Source: Hyphomicrobiales bacterium (GTDB lineage: Bacteria; Pseudomonadota; Alphaproteobacteria; Rhizobiales; Rhizobiaceae). Taken from it: DNA of 52,153 bases. The notes beneath the pieces were generated by a model. The model was not told the DNA's origin. It worked only from the letters and a program-made list of their open reading frames with translations, and ran no database searches. Position 1 is the stretch's first letter; the number at the start of each line of letters is the position of its first letter. Both the position numbers and the translations under genes were made by a program. Below are positions 25,222 through 33,602 of the stretch, one piece after another. The stretch covers positions 1-52,153 of the forward strand of contig UBYX01000043.1 of assembly GCA_900469955.1 (NCBI GenBank), in the 5' to 3' direction.

Positions 25222-26831
25222 GCTTCCACCGCCCTTCCCTTGAGCGCGAAGAGACCGCGCGGACGTTTCTGGATGAAGAGGATGATGAGGACCAGAACCA
25301 GGATCTTGCCGAGCACCGCACCAACCGATGGTTCAAGAAACTTGTTGAGAACGCCGAGCGAGAGCGCGCCGACCAGCGTGCCCCAAAGATTGCCGACGCC
25401 GCCGAACACCACGACCATGAAGCTGTCGATGATGTAGCTCTGGCCGAGATTCGGCGAGACGTTGTCGATCTGGGAAAGCGCCACGCCCGCGATACCGGCG
25501 ATGCCGGAGCCGAGCGCGAAGGTGAAGGCATCGACCCAGGGCGTCCTGATGCCCATCGAGGACGCCATGCGTCGGTTCTGGGTGACGGCGCGCATGTTGA
25601 GACCGAAAGCAGACTTCTTCAGCAGCACCAGCAGCGCCACGAAGATCGACATGGAGAAAAGGATGATCCACATGCGGTTCCAGGTGATCGTCATGCCGCC
25701 CACCGGAAACGAACCGGACATCCAGGAGGGGTTGCCGACCTCCTGGTTCGTCGGCCCGAAGATCGAGCGTATCGTCTGCTGCAGGATGAGCGAAACGCCC
25801 CAGGTGGCGAGCAGGGTTTCGAGCGGCCGACCGTAGAGGAAGCGAATGACGCCGCGCTCGATCACCAGGCCGACGGCGCCGGTGACGAGGAAGGCGACGG
25901 GCAGCGCTATCGCCAGAGACCAGTCGAACAGGTTTGGCGCGTTGTCGCGGATCACATCCTGCACCACGAAGGTCGAATAGGCGCCGAGCATGACCATTTC
26001 GCCATGCGCCATGTTGATGATGCCCATGACGCCGAAGGTGATCGCAAGGCCGATTGCGGCAAGCAGCAGGACGGAGCCGAGCGACAGGCCATACCAGACG
26101 TTCTGCGCCATGTCCCAGAGTTGCTGTTCGCTCTCGATCGCAGCGATGGCCGCATCGAGATCCCCTTTGAGGCCGGCGTCGATCGAGCCGGAAACGGAAT
26201 TCAGGATGCCGAGCGAGTTGCGGCCTCCGAGATTTTTGATGGTTTCGATGGCGGCACGCTTTTCGTCGATGGAGCGGTCGGAGGAGAGAACCGAAACGGC
26301 CCGTGCTTCCTCCATGCGCGCCTTGACTTCCTTGTCCGTCTCCTTGGCGAGCGCGGCCTCGACCAGATCGAGGTTTTCCGGGCTTGGCGAGCGCAGCACG
26401 GCATCGGCTGCCTGCAGCCGCACGGCCCGATCCGGGCTCAGAAGCGTGAGGCCGCCCATGGCGGAGCGGATGACCCGGCGCAGATTGTTGTTGACCTTGA
26501 TCTTGGTGACGGCGTTCTTGGCCGCCTGCCCGGCGGAAGTGCCCGTCAGCGGATCGATCAGCTCGAAACCGGAACCGGCGGTCTTGGCGATGAAGACGAG
26601 ATTGTCGGATTTGCGGAAATAGAGATCGCCTTCGGCAAAGGCGTTGAGCGCCGGTACGACCCGGGCGTCGCCGCTCGCGGCGATCTGGCCGAGCAGTTTT
26701 TCGGCTTCGTTGAAATCGGCTTTGGCCAATGCATCGATCAAAGGTCTGGGATCGCTCTGCGCGAAAGACGGCGCGGCGAAGGAAAGGATCAGACAGGCAA
26801 GAAAAGCCTGGAGAAGAGATTTCAATGTCAT
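25218..26831 (-). CDS. urtB: Urea ABC transporter permease UrtB with N-terminal extracytoplasmic domain
   Basis: A 537-residue LivH-type permease. Residues 1-24 are a signal-like segment (FLACLILSFAAPSFAQ), and residues about 25-220 are a soluble helical repeat region (alpha-alpha/HEAT-like). The membrane part starts near LSLGSVLLLAAIGLAITFGV and has GIINMAHGEMVMLGAY, EVGNPSW and the coupling stretch TQNRRMASSMGI. The long N-terminal domain is known for many UrtB proteins. It follows urtA after a gap with strong hairpins and overlaps urtC by 4 nt. Confidence 0.93.
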   Translation of the reverse strand: MTLKSLLQAFLACLILSFAAPSFAQSDPRPLIDALAKADFNEAEKLLGQIAASGDARVVPALNAFAEGDLYFRKSDNLVFIAKTAGSGFELIDPLTGTSAGQAAKNAVTKIKVNNNLRRVIRSAMGGLTLLSPDRAVRLQAADAVLRSPSPENLDLVEAALAKETDKEVKARMEEARAVSVLSSDRSIDEKRAAIETIKNLGGRNSLGILNSVSGSIDAGLKGDLDAAIAAIESEQQLWDMAQNVWYGLSLGSVLLLAAIGLAITFGVMGIINMAHGEMVMLGAYSTFVVQDVIRDNAPNLFDWSLAIALPVAFLVTGAVGLVIERGVIRFLYGRPLETLLATWGVSLILQQTIRSIFGPTNQEVGNPSWMSGSFPVGGMTITWNRMWIILFSMSIFVALLVLLKKSAFGLNMRAVTQNRRMASSMGIRTPWVDAFTFALGSGIAGIAGVALSQIDNVSPNLGQSYIIDSFMVVVFGGVGNLWGTLVGALSLGVLNKFLEPSVGAVLGKILVLVLIILFIQKRPRGLFALKGRAVEA

Positions 26832-26916
26832 GATATCGCCCCTGTCCGCCGACCGGAACGTCCCCCTCGTCTGAAACCCTGAGGCCGGAGGAACGACTGG
26901 CGGAGACGCCGCAATT

Positions 26917-26974
26917 CCCTCTCCCCGACCTCATTCAGGGCGGGGAGAGGGTCTGACCGGGGGCCAAACCCCCA
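26917..26974. repeat. Intercistronic hairpins between urtA and urtB
   Basis: CCCTCTCCCCG (26917-26927) and CGGGGAGAGGG (26941-26951) form a perfect 11-bp stem. A second stem (GGGGG at 26960-26964, CCCCC at 26970-26974) lies right beside it, next to the urtA stop. In ABC importers such hairpins after the binding-protein gene commonly protect its mRNA or reduce read-through, giving more UrtA than membrane parts. That role is inferred. Confidence 0.65.
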
Positions 26975-26999
26975 GCCCCTCAGGTTTCACCCATCAGGA

Positions 27000-28289
27000 T
27001 CAGCTACCCTTGCCGCCGCACTTGCCGGAAGCAACGTTGAAGTTGCCGCAGGACATCGGCTTGCGCCAATCGGAGATCAGGTTCTTGGAATCAGGCAGGT
27101 AATCGGACCATTCGTCACCGACGACGGCAGGCGTTTCCTGGACGATTTCGAACTGGCCGTCCGCCTGGATTTCACCGATCAGCACCGGCTTGGTGATGTG
27201 GTGGTTCGGCATGACGGTGGATGTGCCGCCCGAAAGGTTCGGAACGGAAACGCCGATGATGCTGTCCAGAACCTTGTCGGTATCGGTGGTGCCGGCGGCT
27301 TCGACGGCCTTTACCCAGGCACTGAAGCCGATATAGGCAGCTTCCATCGGGTCGTTTGTGACGCGCTTGTCGTTCTTGGTGAAGGCCTTCCATTCCTTGA
27401 TGAAATCGGCATTGACCTCGGCATCGACGGACTGGAAGTAGTTCCAGGCGGCGAGATGGCCGACGAGCGGCTTGGTGTCGAGACCGGCAAGTTCTTCTTC
27501 ACCGACGGAGAAGGCCACGACCGGGATGTCTTCAGCCTTGATGCCCTGGTTGCCGAGTTCCTTGTAGAAGGGAACGTTGGCATCGCCGTTGATGGTCGAG
27601 ACGACGGCGGTCTTCTTGCCGGCGGAGCCGAACTTCTTGATGTCCGAGACGATCGTCTGCCAGTCGGAATGACCGAACGGCGTGTAGTTGACCATGATGT
27701 CGGATTCGGCCACGCCCTTCGACATCAGGTAGGCCTTGAGGATCTTGTTGGTCGTCTGCGGATAGACATAGTCGGTGCCGGCCAGAACCCAGCGCTGCAC
27801 GCCTTCGCTTTCGGCCAGGTAATCGACGGCCGGAATGGCCTGCTGGTTCGGCGCGGCACCCGTATAGAAGATGTTGCGCGAGGATTCTTCACCCTCGTAC
27901 TGGACCGGGTAGAAGAGGATCGAGTTCAGCTCTTCGAAGACCGGCAGCACCGACTTGCGCGAAGACGAAGTCCAGCAGCCGAAAACGGCGGCGACCTTGT
28001 CCTGGGAGATCAGCTGGCGAGCCTTTTCCGCAAACAGCGGCCAGTCGGAGGCCGGGTCGACCACGACGGCTTCCAGCTTCTTGCCGAGTACGCCGCCCTT
28101 CTTGTTCTGCTCCTCGACGAGCATCAGCATGACATCCTTGAGGGTGGTCTCAGAGATGGCCATGGTGCCCGAAAGCGAGTGCAGAACGCCGATCTTGATG
28201 GTGTCGTCTGCGGCGAAGGCGCCGGAAAGCGCCGTCGTCGACATGACGGTTGCGAGCAATGCGCCAGCAAACTTTGCCTTGAAAGTCAT
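27000..28289 (-). CDS. urtA: Urea ABC transporter substrate-binding protein UrtA
   Basis: A 429-residue periplasmic urea-binding protein with a signal peptide (GALLATVMSTTALSGAFA) and the UrtA hallmark KIGVLHSLSGTMAISE. Further family stretches are VFGCWTSSSRKSVLPVFEE, LFYPVQYEGEESSRNIFYTGA and NHHITKPVLIGEIQADGQF. It is the first gene of the urt-ure region and has a leader with AGAGGGG upstream. I saw no clear sigma-54 promoter in the 200 nt before it. Confidence 0.96.
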   Translation of the reverse strand: MTFKAKFAGALLATVMSTTALSGAFAADDTIKIGVLHSLSGTMAISETTLKDVMLMLVEEQNKKGGVLGKKLEAVVVDPASDWPLFAEKARQLISQDKVAAVFGCWTSSSRKSVLPVFEELNSILFYPVQYEGEESSRNIFYTGAAPNQQAIPAVDYLAESEGVQRWVLAGTDYVYPQTTNKILKAYLMSKGVAESDIMVNYTPFGHSDWQTIVSDIKKFGSAGKKTAVVSTINGDANVPFYKELGNQGIKAEDIPVVAFSVGEEELAGLDTKPLVGHLAAWNYFQSVDAEVNADFIKEWKAFTKNDKRVTNDPMEAAYIGFSAWVKAVEAAGTTDTDKVLDSIIGVSVPNLSGGTSTVMPNHHITKPVLIGEIQADGQFEIVQETPAVVGDEWSDYLPDSKNLISDWRKPMSCGNFNVASGKCGGKGS

Positions 28290-28377
28290 TGGTTCGAACC
28301 CCTCTTCTCGTTCGTCCGCAACGAAAACTTTAACCGTTGCCTAAACGACTATCGGGTGCTGCATCGCAAAACCGTAT

Positions 28378-28393
28378 ACGTAAAATGACGTAA
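28378..28393. promoter_or_regulatory. Ten-bp-spaced ACGTAA direct repeat upstream of urtA
   Basis: ACGTAA occurs at 28378-28383 and again at 28388-28393, exactly one helical turn apart and about 90-105 nt before the urtA start. The spacing suits a protein binding the same face of DNA twice. The regulator is unknown, and this could be chance. Confidence 0.35.
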
Positions 28394-28507
28394 GGCAGGG
28401 GGAGAAGCGGGAAGGTCGGAACGTGTGCGAGCGTTATGACCTCCGAGGTAATCGACCTGCCGTTTCTGCAAGGCTATTCCGGCTGTAGAGAACAGAAAGG
28501 ATCAGCC

Positions 28508-28816
28508 ATGCCCGTCACCTATGTCATCCGCTTCGATATTGTCCCGAGCGAGCGGGAGCGCTTCATGGCACTGCTCAACGGCGTGCTGGACGCCATGCGG
28601 CACGAGCCGATGTTTCATCAGGCGGTACTGCATGCCGATCCCGAAAACGAAAACCGCATGATGCTCTACGAGACATGGGAGGATCATCAGGACGTATTGG
28701 ACGTGCAGCTAAAGCGCCCCTATCGCGAGGCTTGGCACGCGGCCCTTCCCGATCTCCTCGCCGGGCCTCGCGACATTTCGATCTGGCATCCGATCCGCAA
28801 CGACCACGCTGCTTGA
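28508..28816 (+). CDS. Antibiotic biosynthesis monooxygenase (ABM)-domain protein
   Basis: A 102-residue ferredoxin-like alpha-beta protein of the ABM/YgiN family. It starts MPVTYVIRFDIVPSERERF, with the family pattern MRHEPMFHQAVLHADPEN then MMLYETWEDHQDVLDVQ. Such dimers include quinol monooxygenases and haem-degrading enzymes, but many are of unknown function. The frame opens at 28436; the ATG at 28508 has an AAAGGA site. It is divergent from urtA. Confidence 0.8.
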   Translation: MPVTYVIRFDIVPSERERFMALLNGVLDAMRHEPMFHQAVLHADPENENRMMLYETWEDHQDVLDVQLKRPYREAWHAALPDLLAGPRDISIWHPIRNDHAA

Positions 28817-28926
28817 TTGCGCCCACAGCGCGAGTTCGCGATCCTCATCCGCCGTATGGATGTGTTGATGCCGACCGTCTTGAGGTTCATTGTCCGGCTT
28901 CCACCCTGTGCTTCGAGGGCATCGAA

Positions 28927-29583
28927 ATGAAGCGCGCGCTGTTTCTGGGCATGATTGCCGTTGCCGGCTCGCTGGTCGGAGCCGTGGCTTTCATCGCCGG
29001 CCAGACCAAGGTCCCGCCGGAAGCGATCCAATCCTCGGTCATCCGTGCTCCCGAACTCATCGAGGCCGCCTGGAAACTGCCGGTGGCGGCAACCTTCGGC
29101 ACCGGGGTCACCTGGCAGACGAACGGATCCCGCTGTGGGCCGGCGAGCATCGCCAACGCTTTCCGTTCGGTCGGTGAAGAAGAGACGACGGAGGCCGAGG
29201 TTCTGGACGGAACCGGCATGTGCTGGACGGGCTACTGCATCATGGGACTGACGCTGGATGAGCTCGCCGGGCTTGCTCAGAAAAAAACCGAACGGAAGGT
29301 CGCCATTCTCCGCGACCTGACGGTCGATGAGTTCCGGGAGCACATGAAGCGCGCGAACGATCCGGACCGCCGCTACATCGTCAACTTCACACGAGAGAAG
29401 ATCTTCGGCGCAGGCGCCGGTCATCATTCCCCGATCGGAGGATATCTTGAGGCCGAGGACATGGTGTTCGTTCTCGATGTCAATGAGAACTACAGGCCCT
29501 GGTTGGTCGAGACGGAGCGTCTGTTCTCGGCAATGAACACATTTGATGGAGACAGCAAGCGGGGCTTACTTCTGATCGAGTAG
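28927..29583 (+). CDS. Phytochelatin synthase-like cysteine peptidase
   Basis: A 218-residue protein with one N-terminal membrane or signal segment (ALFLGMIAVAGSLVGAVAFIAG) and a complete papain-fold phytochelatin synthase domain. The catalytic triad is visible: Cys70 in NGSRCGPASIAN, His166 in GHHSPIGGY, and Asp184 in VLDVNENY. Bacterial short forms such as the cyanobacterial homologue mainly cleave glutathione to gamma-glutamylcysteine and lack the metal-sensing C-terminal domain, which is also missing here. The leader places the enzyme outside the cytoplasm. The frame is open to 28675, but the ATG at 28927 starts the leader cleanly. It is a single gene with no evident partner. Confidence 0.88.
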   Translation: MKRALFLGMIAVAGSLVGAVAFIAGQTKVPPEAIQSSVIRAPELIEAAWKLPVAATFGTGVTWQTNGSRCGPASIANAFRSVGEEETTEAEVLDGTGMCWTGYCIMGLTLDELAGLAQKKTERKVAILRDLTVDEFREHMKRANDPDRRYIVNFTREKIFGAGAGHHSPIGGYLEAEDMVFVLDVNENYRPWLVETERLFSAMNTFDGDSKRGLLLIE

Positions 29584-29717
29584 AAGCGCCGAATCCCGAT
29601 CCGGTTGAAACGAAGTGGGCAATAGGGCCCGCTTCACGCGGCATAGGTCCTATGCCGGGAACAATTCCGCCAGTGAACAATTGCCCTCCCCGACCAGCCT
29701 ATTCGAGGAGTTTTCCC

Positions 29718-31379
29718 GTGATCAACGACCTCTGGTACAAGAACGCCGTCATCTATTGCCTGTCCGTCGAGACCTTCATGGACGCCAATGGCGACGGGGT
29801 CGGCGATTTCGAGGGGTTGGAACGGCGCCTCGACTACCTTTCCGGCCTCGGCGTCAACGCGATCTGGCTGATGCCGTTCCAGACCTCGCCTGGGCTCGAC
29901 GACGGTTACGATGTCTCGGATTACTATAACGTCGATCCCCGCTACGGCACGCTCGGCGATTTCGTCGAATTCACCCACGGGGCGAAGCAGCGCGGCATCC
30001 GGGTGCTGATCGACCTCGTCGTCAACCACACATCGGACCAGCATCCCTGGTTCAAGCAGGCACGAAGCAACCCGGACTCTCCTTACCGCGACTGGTACAT
30101 CTGGTCGGACAAAAAACCGGCCAACGCCGATGAGGGTATGGTCTTCCCTGGCGTGCAGGAATCGACCTGGACCTATGACGAGAAAGCCAAGCAGTATTAT
30201 TTCCACCGATTCTACCACTTCCAGCCGGACCTCAACACATCCAATCCGATGGTGCAGGCCGAGATCCTCAAGATCATGGGTTTCTGGATCCAGTTGGGCG
30301 TCTCCGGCTTCCGGGTCGATGCCGTTCCTTTCGTGATCGCCCAGAAGGGGGCAGACGTGAAACGGCCGCGATCGCAATACGAAATGCTGCGCGGCTTCCG
30401 CGAATTCCTGCAATGGCGGCTAGGGGATTCAATTTTTCTGGCGGAAGCCAACGTCGTGCCGAAGACCAATCTCCAGTATTTCGGCCACGACAGCGACCGG
30501 ATGCAGATGATGTTCAACTTCCACGTCAACCAGGCGCTGTTCTATGCCATGGCGAGCGGGGATTCGCGGCCGCTTGCCAAGGCGCTGGACGCGACGCGGG
30601 AAAAGCCTTCCACGGCACAATGGGGCATCTTCCTGCGCAACCATGACGAACTCGATCTTGGCCGGCTGACGGAAAAGCAGCGGGAAAAGGTTTTCGAAGA
30701 ATTCGGGCCTGACAAAGACATGCAGCTTTATCATCGGGGCATCAGGCGTCGGCTGGCGCCGATGCTGGAGGGCGACCGCCGCCGGCTTGAACTCGCCTAT
30801 AGCCTGATGTTCTCCCTTCCCGCCACACCGGTGATCCGCTACGGCGACGAGATCGGCATGGGAGACGACCTCAGCCTGCCCGAGCGCAACTGCGCCCGCA
30901 CGCCCATGCAATGGTCCCCCGAGCCGCATGGCGGCTTCACCAAAAGCGACAAGCCGATACTGCCTGTCATCAAGGACGGAGCCTTTGGATACTCCTACGT
31001 CAACGTCGCCGATCAGAAGCGGGAGGCCGAGTCCATGCTCAACTGGACCGAGCGGCTGATCCGGATGCGCAAGGAGACGCCGGAAATCGGCTGGGGCGAA
31101 TGCACGGTGGTGGATACCGGCGACGACGGCGTGTTGGCCCTGCGTTTCGACTGGCGCAACAATTCGGTTCTGACGGTGCACAACCTGCTGTCGAGGCCCG
31201 CAGAAATTCACTTCGATGCCGGCATCGGCGAAGAAGGGCGCCTCTTGATCGACATCGCCGACGGCGGTAACAGCCGCGCCGACAAAAACGGTCGCCACCG
31301 CCTTCTGCTCGACGCCTATGACTACCGCTGGTTCCGCCTTGGCGGCCTGGACTATCTGCTGAAACGCGAGGAAATTTGA
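29718..31379 (+). CDS. GH13 alpha-amylase-family glycosyl hydrolase (trehalose synthase-like)
   Basis: A 553-residue cytosolic alpha-amylase-family enzyme. The four GH13 regions are seen: DLVVNHTSDQHPWF, GFRVDAVPF with nucleophile D201, EANV with acid/base E243, and RNHDEL with D310. A C-terminal beta domain follows. The opening NDLWYKNAVIYCLSVETFMD is typical of the trehalose synthase/alpha-glucosidase subgroup. I chose the GTG at 29718 because a GAGGAG site lies 7 nt upstream; the frame runs to 29652. No glycogen or trehalose genes lie next to it, so the substrate (maltose, trehalose or a short glucan) is open. Confidence 0.88.
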   Translation: MINDLWYKNAVIYCLSVETFMDANGDGVGDFEGLERRLDYLSGLGVNAIWLMPFQTSPGLDDGYDVSDYYNVDPRYGTLGDFVEFTHGAKQRGIRVLIDLVVNHTSDQHPWFKQARSNPDSPYRDWYIWSDKKPANADEGMVFPGVQESTWTYDEKAKQYYFHRFYHFQPDLNTSNPMVQAEILKIMGFWIQLGVSGFRVDAVPFVIAQKGADVKRPRSQYEMLRGFREFLQWRLGDSIFLAEANVVPKTNLQYFGHDSDRMQMMFNFHVNQALFYAMASGDSRPLAKALDATREKPSTAQWGIFLRNHDELDLGRLTEKQREKVFEEFGPDKDMQLYHRGIRRRLAPMLEGDRRRLELAYSLMFSLPATPVIRYGDEIGMGDDLSLPERNCARTPMQWSPEPHGGFTKSDKPILPVIKDGAFGYSYVNVADQKREAESMLNWTERLIRMRKETPEIGWGECTVVDTGDDGVLALRFDWRNNSVLTVHNLLSRPAEIHFDAGIGEEGRLLIDIADGGNSRADKNGRHRLLLDAYDYRWFRLGGLDYLLKREEI

Positions 31380-31386
31380 CCCGCGG

Positions 31387-32349
31387 TCACTCGACCATCC
31401 GCAGTTCCCGCACCCCGCGGCCGAGCTTTTGGCGCAGCAGCGCCCGAAGCGTTACGCCGTCGGCGTAACCCACCAGCGCGGCAATCTCGTCCGGGCTCTT
31501 GTCGCTGGTTTTCAGGAGATGCACGGCGCGTTCGACGCGCAGGTCCTGGAAATAGGAGAGCGGGGTTTTGCCGAGCACCTGCTCCAGACGCCGGGCGAGC
31601 GTCCGCTTGCTGGCTCCGACGGCATCGGCCGCCTGGTCAAGCGAAAAACCGTCCGAAAGCCGGCCGCGAGCCCAGCGCTCGAACTTTTCCACGAGCGGAT
31701 CGGCATGCGCCAGATGGTCGGAAATGACATAGGCCGATTGCGCCGGCCGGCTGTCGACGATCAGATAGCGCGCGACGAGGCTCGCGAGCTCGGGGCTCGC
31801 CTGCCGCACCAGCCAGAGCGCCATGTCCAGATGGCCAAGCGCGGCACCCGCCGTGACGAGCGGACCGGATTTCACCAGCATGCTTCCGTCTTCGAGACGG
31901 ACGCCCGGGTAACGCTGGCGAAAGAGCGGTGCCAGCCACCAGGTGGTCGTCGCCTTCTGTTCGTCCAGCAGTCCGGATTCGGCGAGCACGAAAGTACCGA
32001 TGCAGGCGGCGGCGATGTTCGCGCCACCGTCCCTCGCCTGCCGGAGCGCTGCAATGGCATCCCGAACATCCGGTCGCTCCAGCGCGGGCAACAGCAGATC
32101 CGGCATCTTGTAGCCGAGCGCGGGCACAACGAGCCATCCGCCTTCGCCCGGATGGACCGCGCCGGAAAGCGGCACGGCAAAACCTTGCGAGGTCAGGACC
32201 TTCTTCCGCATGCCGACGACGGATAGCTCGAAGGGCGGCACGTTCAGCGACAGCATCGCGGCGAGTTCGTTGGCGGTCGTAAAGACGTCGAGGATCGCGG
32301 AAAGCCCCGTGTCGAAAACACCATCCAGGGCGAGCACCTGCAGCTTCAT
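31387..32349 (-). CDS. GlxA-type AraC family regulator (DJ-1/PfpI plus HTH)
   Basis: A 320-residue regulator. Residues 1-190 form a DJ-1/PfpI glutamine-amidotransferase-like fold (MKLQVLALDGVFDTGLS; IAAACIGTFVLAESGLLDE with the elbow Cys). The C-terminal 100 residues are an AraC DNA-binding domain (AADAVGASKRTLARRLEQV, then GKTPLSYFQDLRVERAVHLL). The frame is open to 32397, and the ATG at 32347-32349 is preferred, though its ribosome site is modest. It is divergent from the DUF488 gene, with a perfect palindrome between. The ligand is unknown. Confidence 0.86.
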   Translation of the reverse strand: MKLQVLALDGVFDTGLSAILDVFTTANELAAMLSLNVPPFELSVVGMRKKVLTSQGFAVPLSGAVHPGEGGWLVVPALGYKMPDLLLPALERPDVRDAIAALRQARDGGANIAAACIGTFVLAESGLLDEQKATTTWWLAPLFRQRYPGVRLEDGSMLVKSGPLVTAGAALGHLDMALWLVRQASPELASLVARYLIVDSRPAQSAYVISDHLAHADPLVEKFERWARGRLSDGFSLDQAADAVGASKRTLARRLEQVLGKTPLSYFQDLRVERAVHLLKTSDKSPDEIAALVGYADGVTLRALLRQKLGRGVRELRMVE

Positions 32350-32369
32350 GGCAACATCCATATCCGGAA

Positions 32370-32383
32370 TGTCAATATTGACA
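32370..32383. promoter_or_regulatory. Perfect 14-bp palindrome in the AraC/DUF488 divergent promoter
   Basis: TGTCAATATTGACA is a perfect palindrome 21 nt upstream of the GlxA-type regulator start and 56 nt upstream of the DUF488 gene. It is a likely operator for control of both genes. It also contains TTGACA, so it may overlap a -35 element. Confidence 0.55.
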
Positions 32384-32438
32384 ATAGCAGGAACCACCGC
32401 ATTCCGCCATGATGGCTCGAAAGGATGAGGACACCGCC

Positions 32439-32882
32439 ATGAGCATCGACGTCACAACGATCGGTTTCACCAAGACGACGGCCGAGGATTTCTTCGGCCG
32501 GATCAAGTCCGCAGGGGTGAGACGAATGATCGACGTGCGGCTACACAACACCTCGCAGCTTGCAGGCTTTGCCAAGTCCGATGACCTCGCCTTTTTCCTG
32601 AAGACGATCTGCGGCGCAGCTTACATACACCAGCCCCAGCTCGCGCCCACCGAAGAACTCATGACCGCTTTCAAGAAAAAGAAGGGTGACTGGAACATCT
32701 TCCAGAATGATTTCATGAACTTGATGGCGGAACGTAAGGTGGAGAGTCACTTGAAGCCGGATGAATTCGACGGCTCCTGCCTGCTCTGTTCCGAGGACAA
32801 GCCGCATCACTGCCACCGACGGCTCGTCTGCGACTACCTGAACGGCAAATGGGGCGGCAGGCTGAACGTCCGGCACCTCTGA
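32439..32882 (+). CDS. DUF488 family protein
   Basis: A 147-residue protein with the DUF488 pattern: TIGFTKTTAEDFFGRIKSAGV, MIDVRLHNTSQLAGF, then FLKTICGAAYIHQPQLAPTEEL and a C-terminal cysteine/histidine motif LLCSEDKPHHCHRRLVCDYL. The Cys and His residues suggest metal binding or a redox role; function is not known. It starts at the ATG at 32439 after a GGATGAGG site. Confidence 0.88.
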   Translation: MSIDVTTIGFTKTTAEDFFGRIKSAGVRRMIDVRLHNTSQLAGFAKSDDLAFFLKTICGAAYIHQPQLAPTEELMTAFKKKKGDWNIFQNDFMNLMAERKVESHLKPDEFDGSCLLCSEDKPHHCHRRLVCDYLNGKWGGRLNVRHL

Positions 32883-32951
32883 ACCCACCATCCGCAGCTA
32901 CATTCTTGAGTGCGCCGGGAGCCCACCTTCCGGCGAAGGGAGCATTTTGCC

Positions 32952-33548
32952 ATGACCTACGAGACTATGCTCGCGATCGGACTTTTCTCGCTTGTCGGTT
33001 CGGTGACGCCGGGACCCAGCAATTTCATGCTGCTCGTCTCCGGCACGAATTTCGGCTTCTGGCGGACGGTACCGCAGATCCTCGGCATTACCATCGGCTT
33101 TTCGTCGGTCTTGCTGGCGGTCGGTTTCGGGCTCGGAAGTCTGATAACAGCCTATCCACCGCTGGGGCTGGCGCTCAAGATCGCCGGCGGCGCCTATCTG
33201 CTCTACCTCGCCTGGCGGATCGGCATGTCGCGGACCGTCTCGAACGGCGAGATGGATGCCGCTCGGCCGCTGACCTTCCTGGAATCCGCCGCCTTCCAAT
33301 GGGTGAATCCGAAGGCCTGGATCGCCGCGCTGACGGCCATGGCGGCCTATGCGAATGCGGAAAACCCGTTTCTGTCGGTGATGCTGGTTACGCTCGTCAT
33401 CGCCGTCGTCAATCTGCCGACCGTGTCGATCTGGGCGGGCTTCGGTGTGATGCTGCGGCGGTTCCTGTCCGACCCCACGAAACTCAAATGGTTCAACATC
33501 ACGATGGGACTGCTGCTCGCCGCCACGCTCTGGCCGCTGATGCGCTAG
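32952..33548 (+). CDS. LysE/RhtB family amino-acid exporter
   Basis: A 198-residue inner-membrane exporter with about six membrane helices. Conserved family motifs are SLVGSVTPGPSNFMLLVSG near the N-terminus and AAFQWVNPKAWIAAL in the middle. It probably exports an amino acid or derivative. The ATG at 32952 follows AGGGAG. It faces the LpxO-like gene across a strong bidirectional terminator. Confidence 0.9.
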   Translation: MTYETMLAIGLFSLVGSVTPGPSNFMLLVSGTNFGFWRTVPQILGITIGFSSVLLAVGFGLGSLITAYPPLGLALKIAGGAYLLYLAWRIGMSRTVSNGEMDAARPLTFLESAAFQWVNPKAWIAALTAMAAYANAENPFLSVMLVTLVIAVVNLPTVSIWAGFGVMLRRFLSDPTKLKWFNITMGLLLAATLWPLMR

Positions 33549-33549
33549 G

Positions 33550-33590
33550 CAGCGGTGCCGCGTAGACTGATGCGGCACCGCTGAAGGTTT
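33550..33590. terminator. Bidirectional terminator between convergent genes
   Basis: A perfect 12-bp stem (CAGCGGTGCCGC at 33550-33561, GCGGCACCGCTG at 33572-33583) with a 10-nt loop, followed by AAGGTTT. It occupies the whole short gap between the LysE-type exporter and the dioxygenase gene. Confidence 0.75.
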
Positions 33591-33602
33591 GGGTCGCTGC
33601 GG

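Noticed and set aside
28290..28440. A sigma-54 promoter for urtA
   Set aside because: No TGGC-N8-TGC-type element was found on the minus strand in this stretch.
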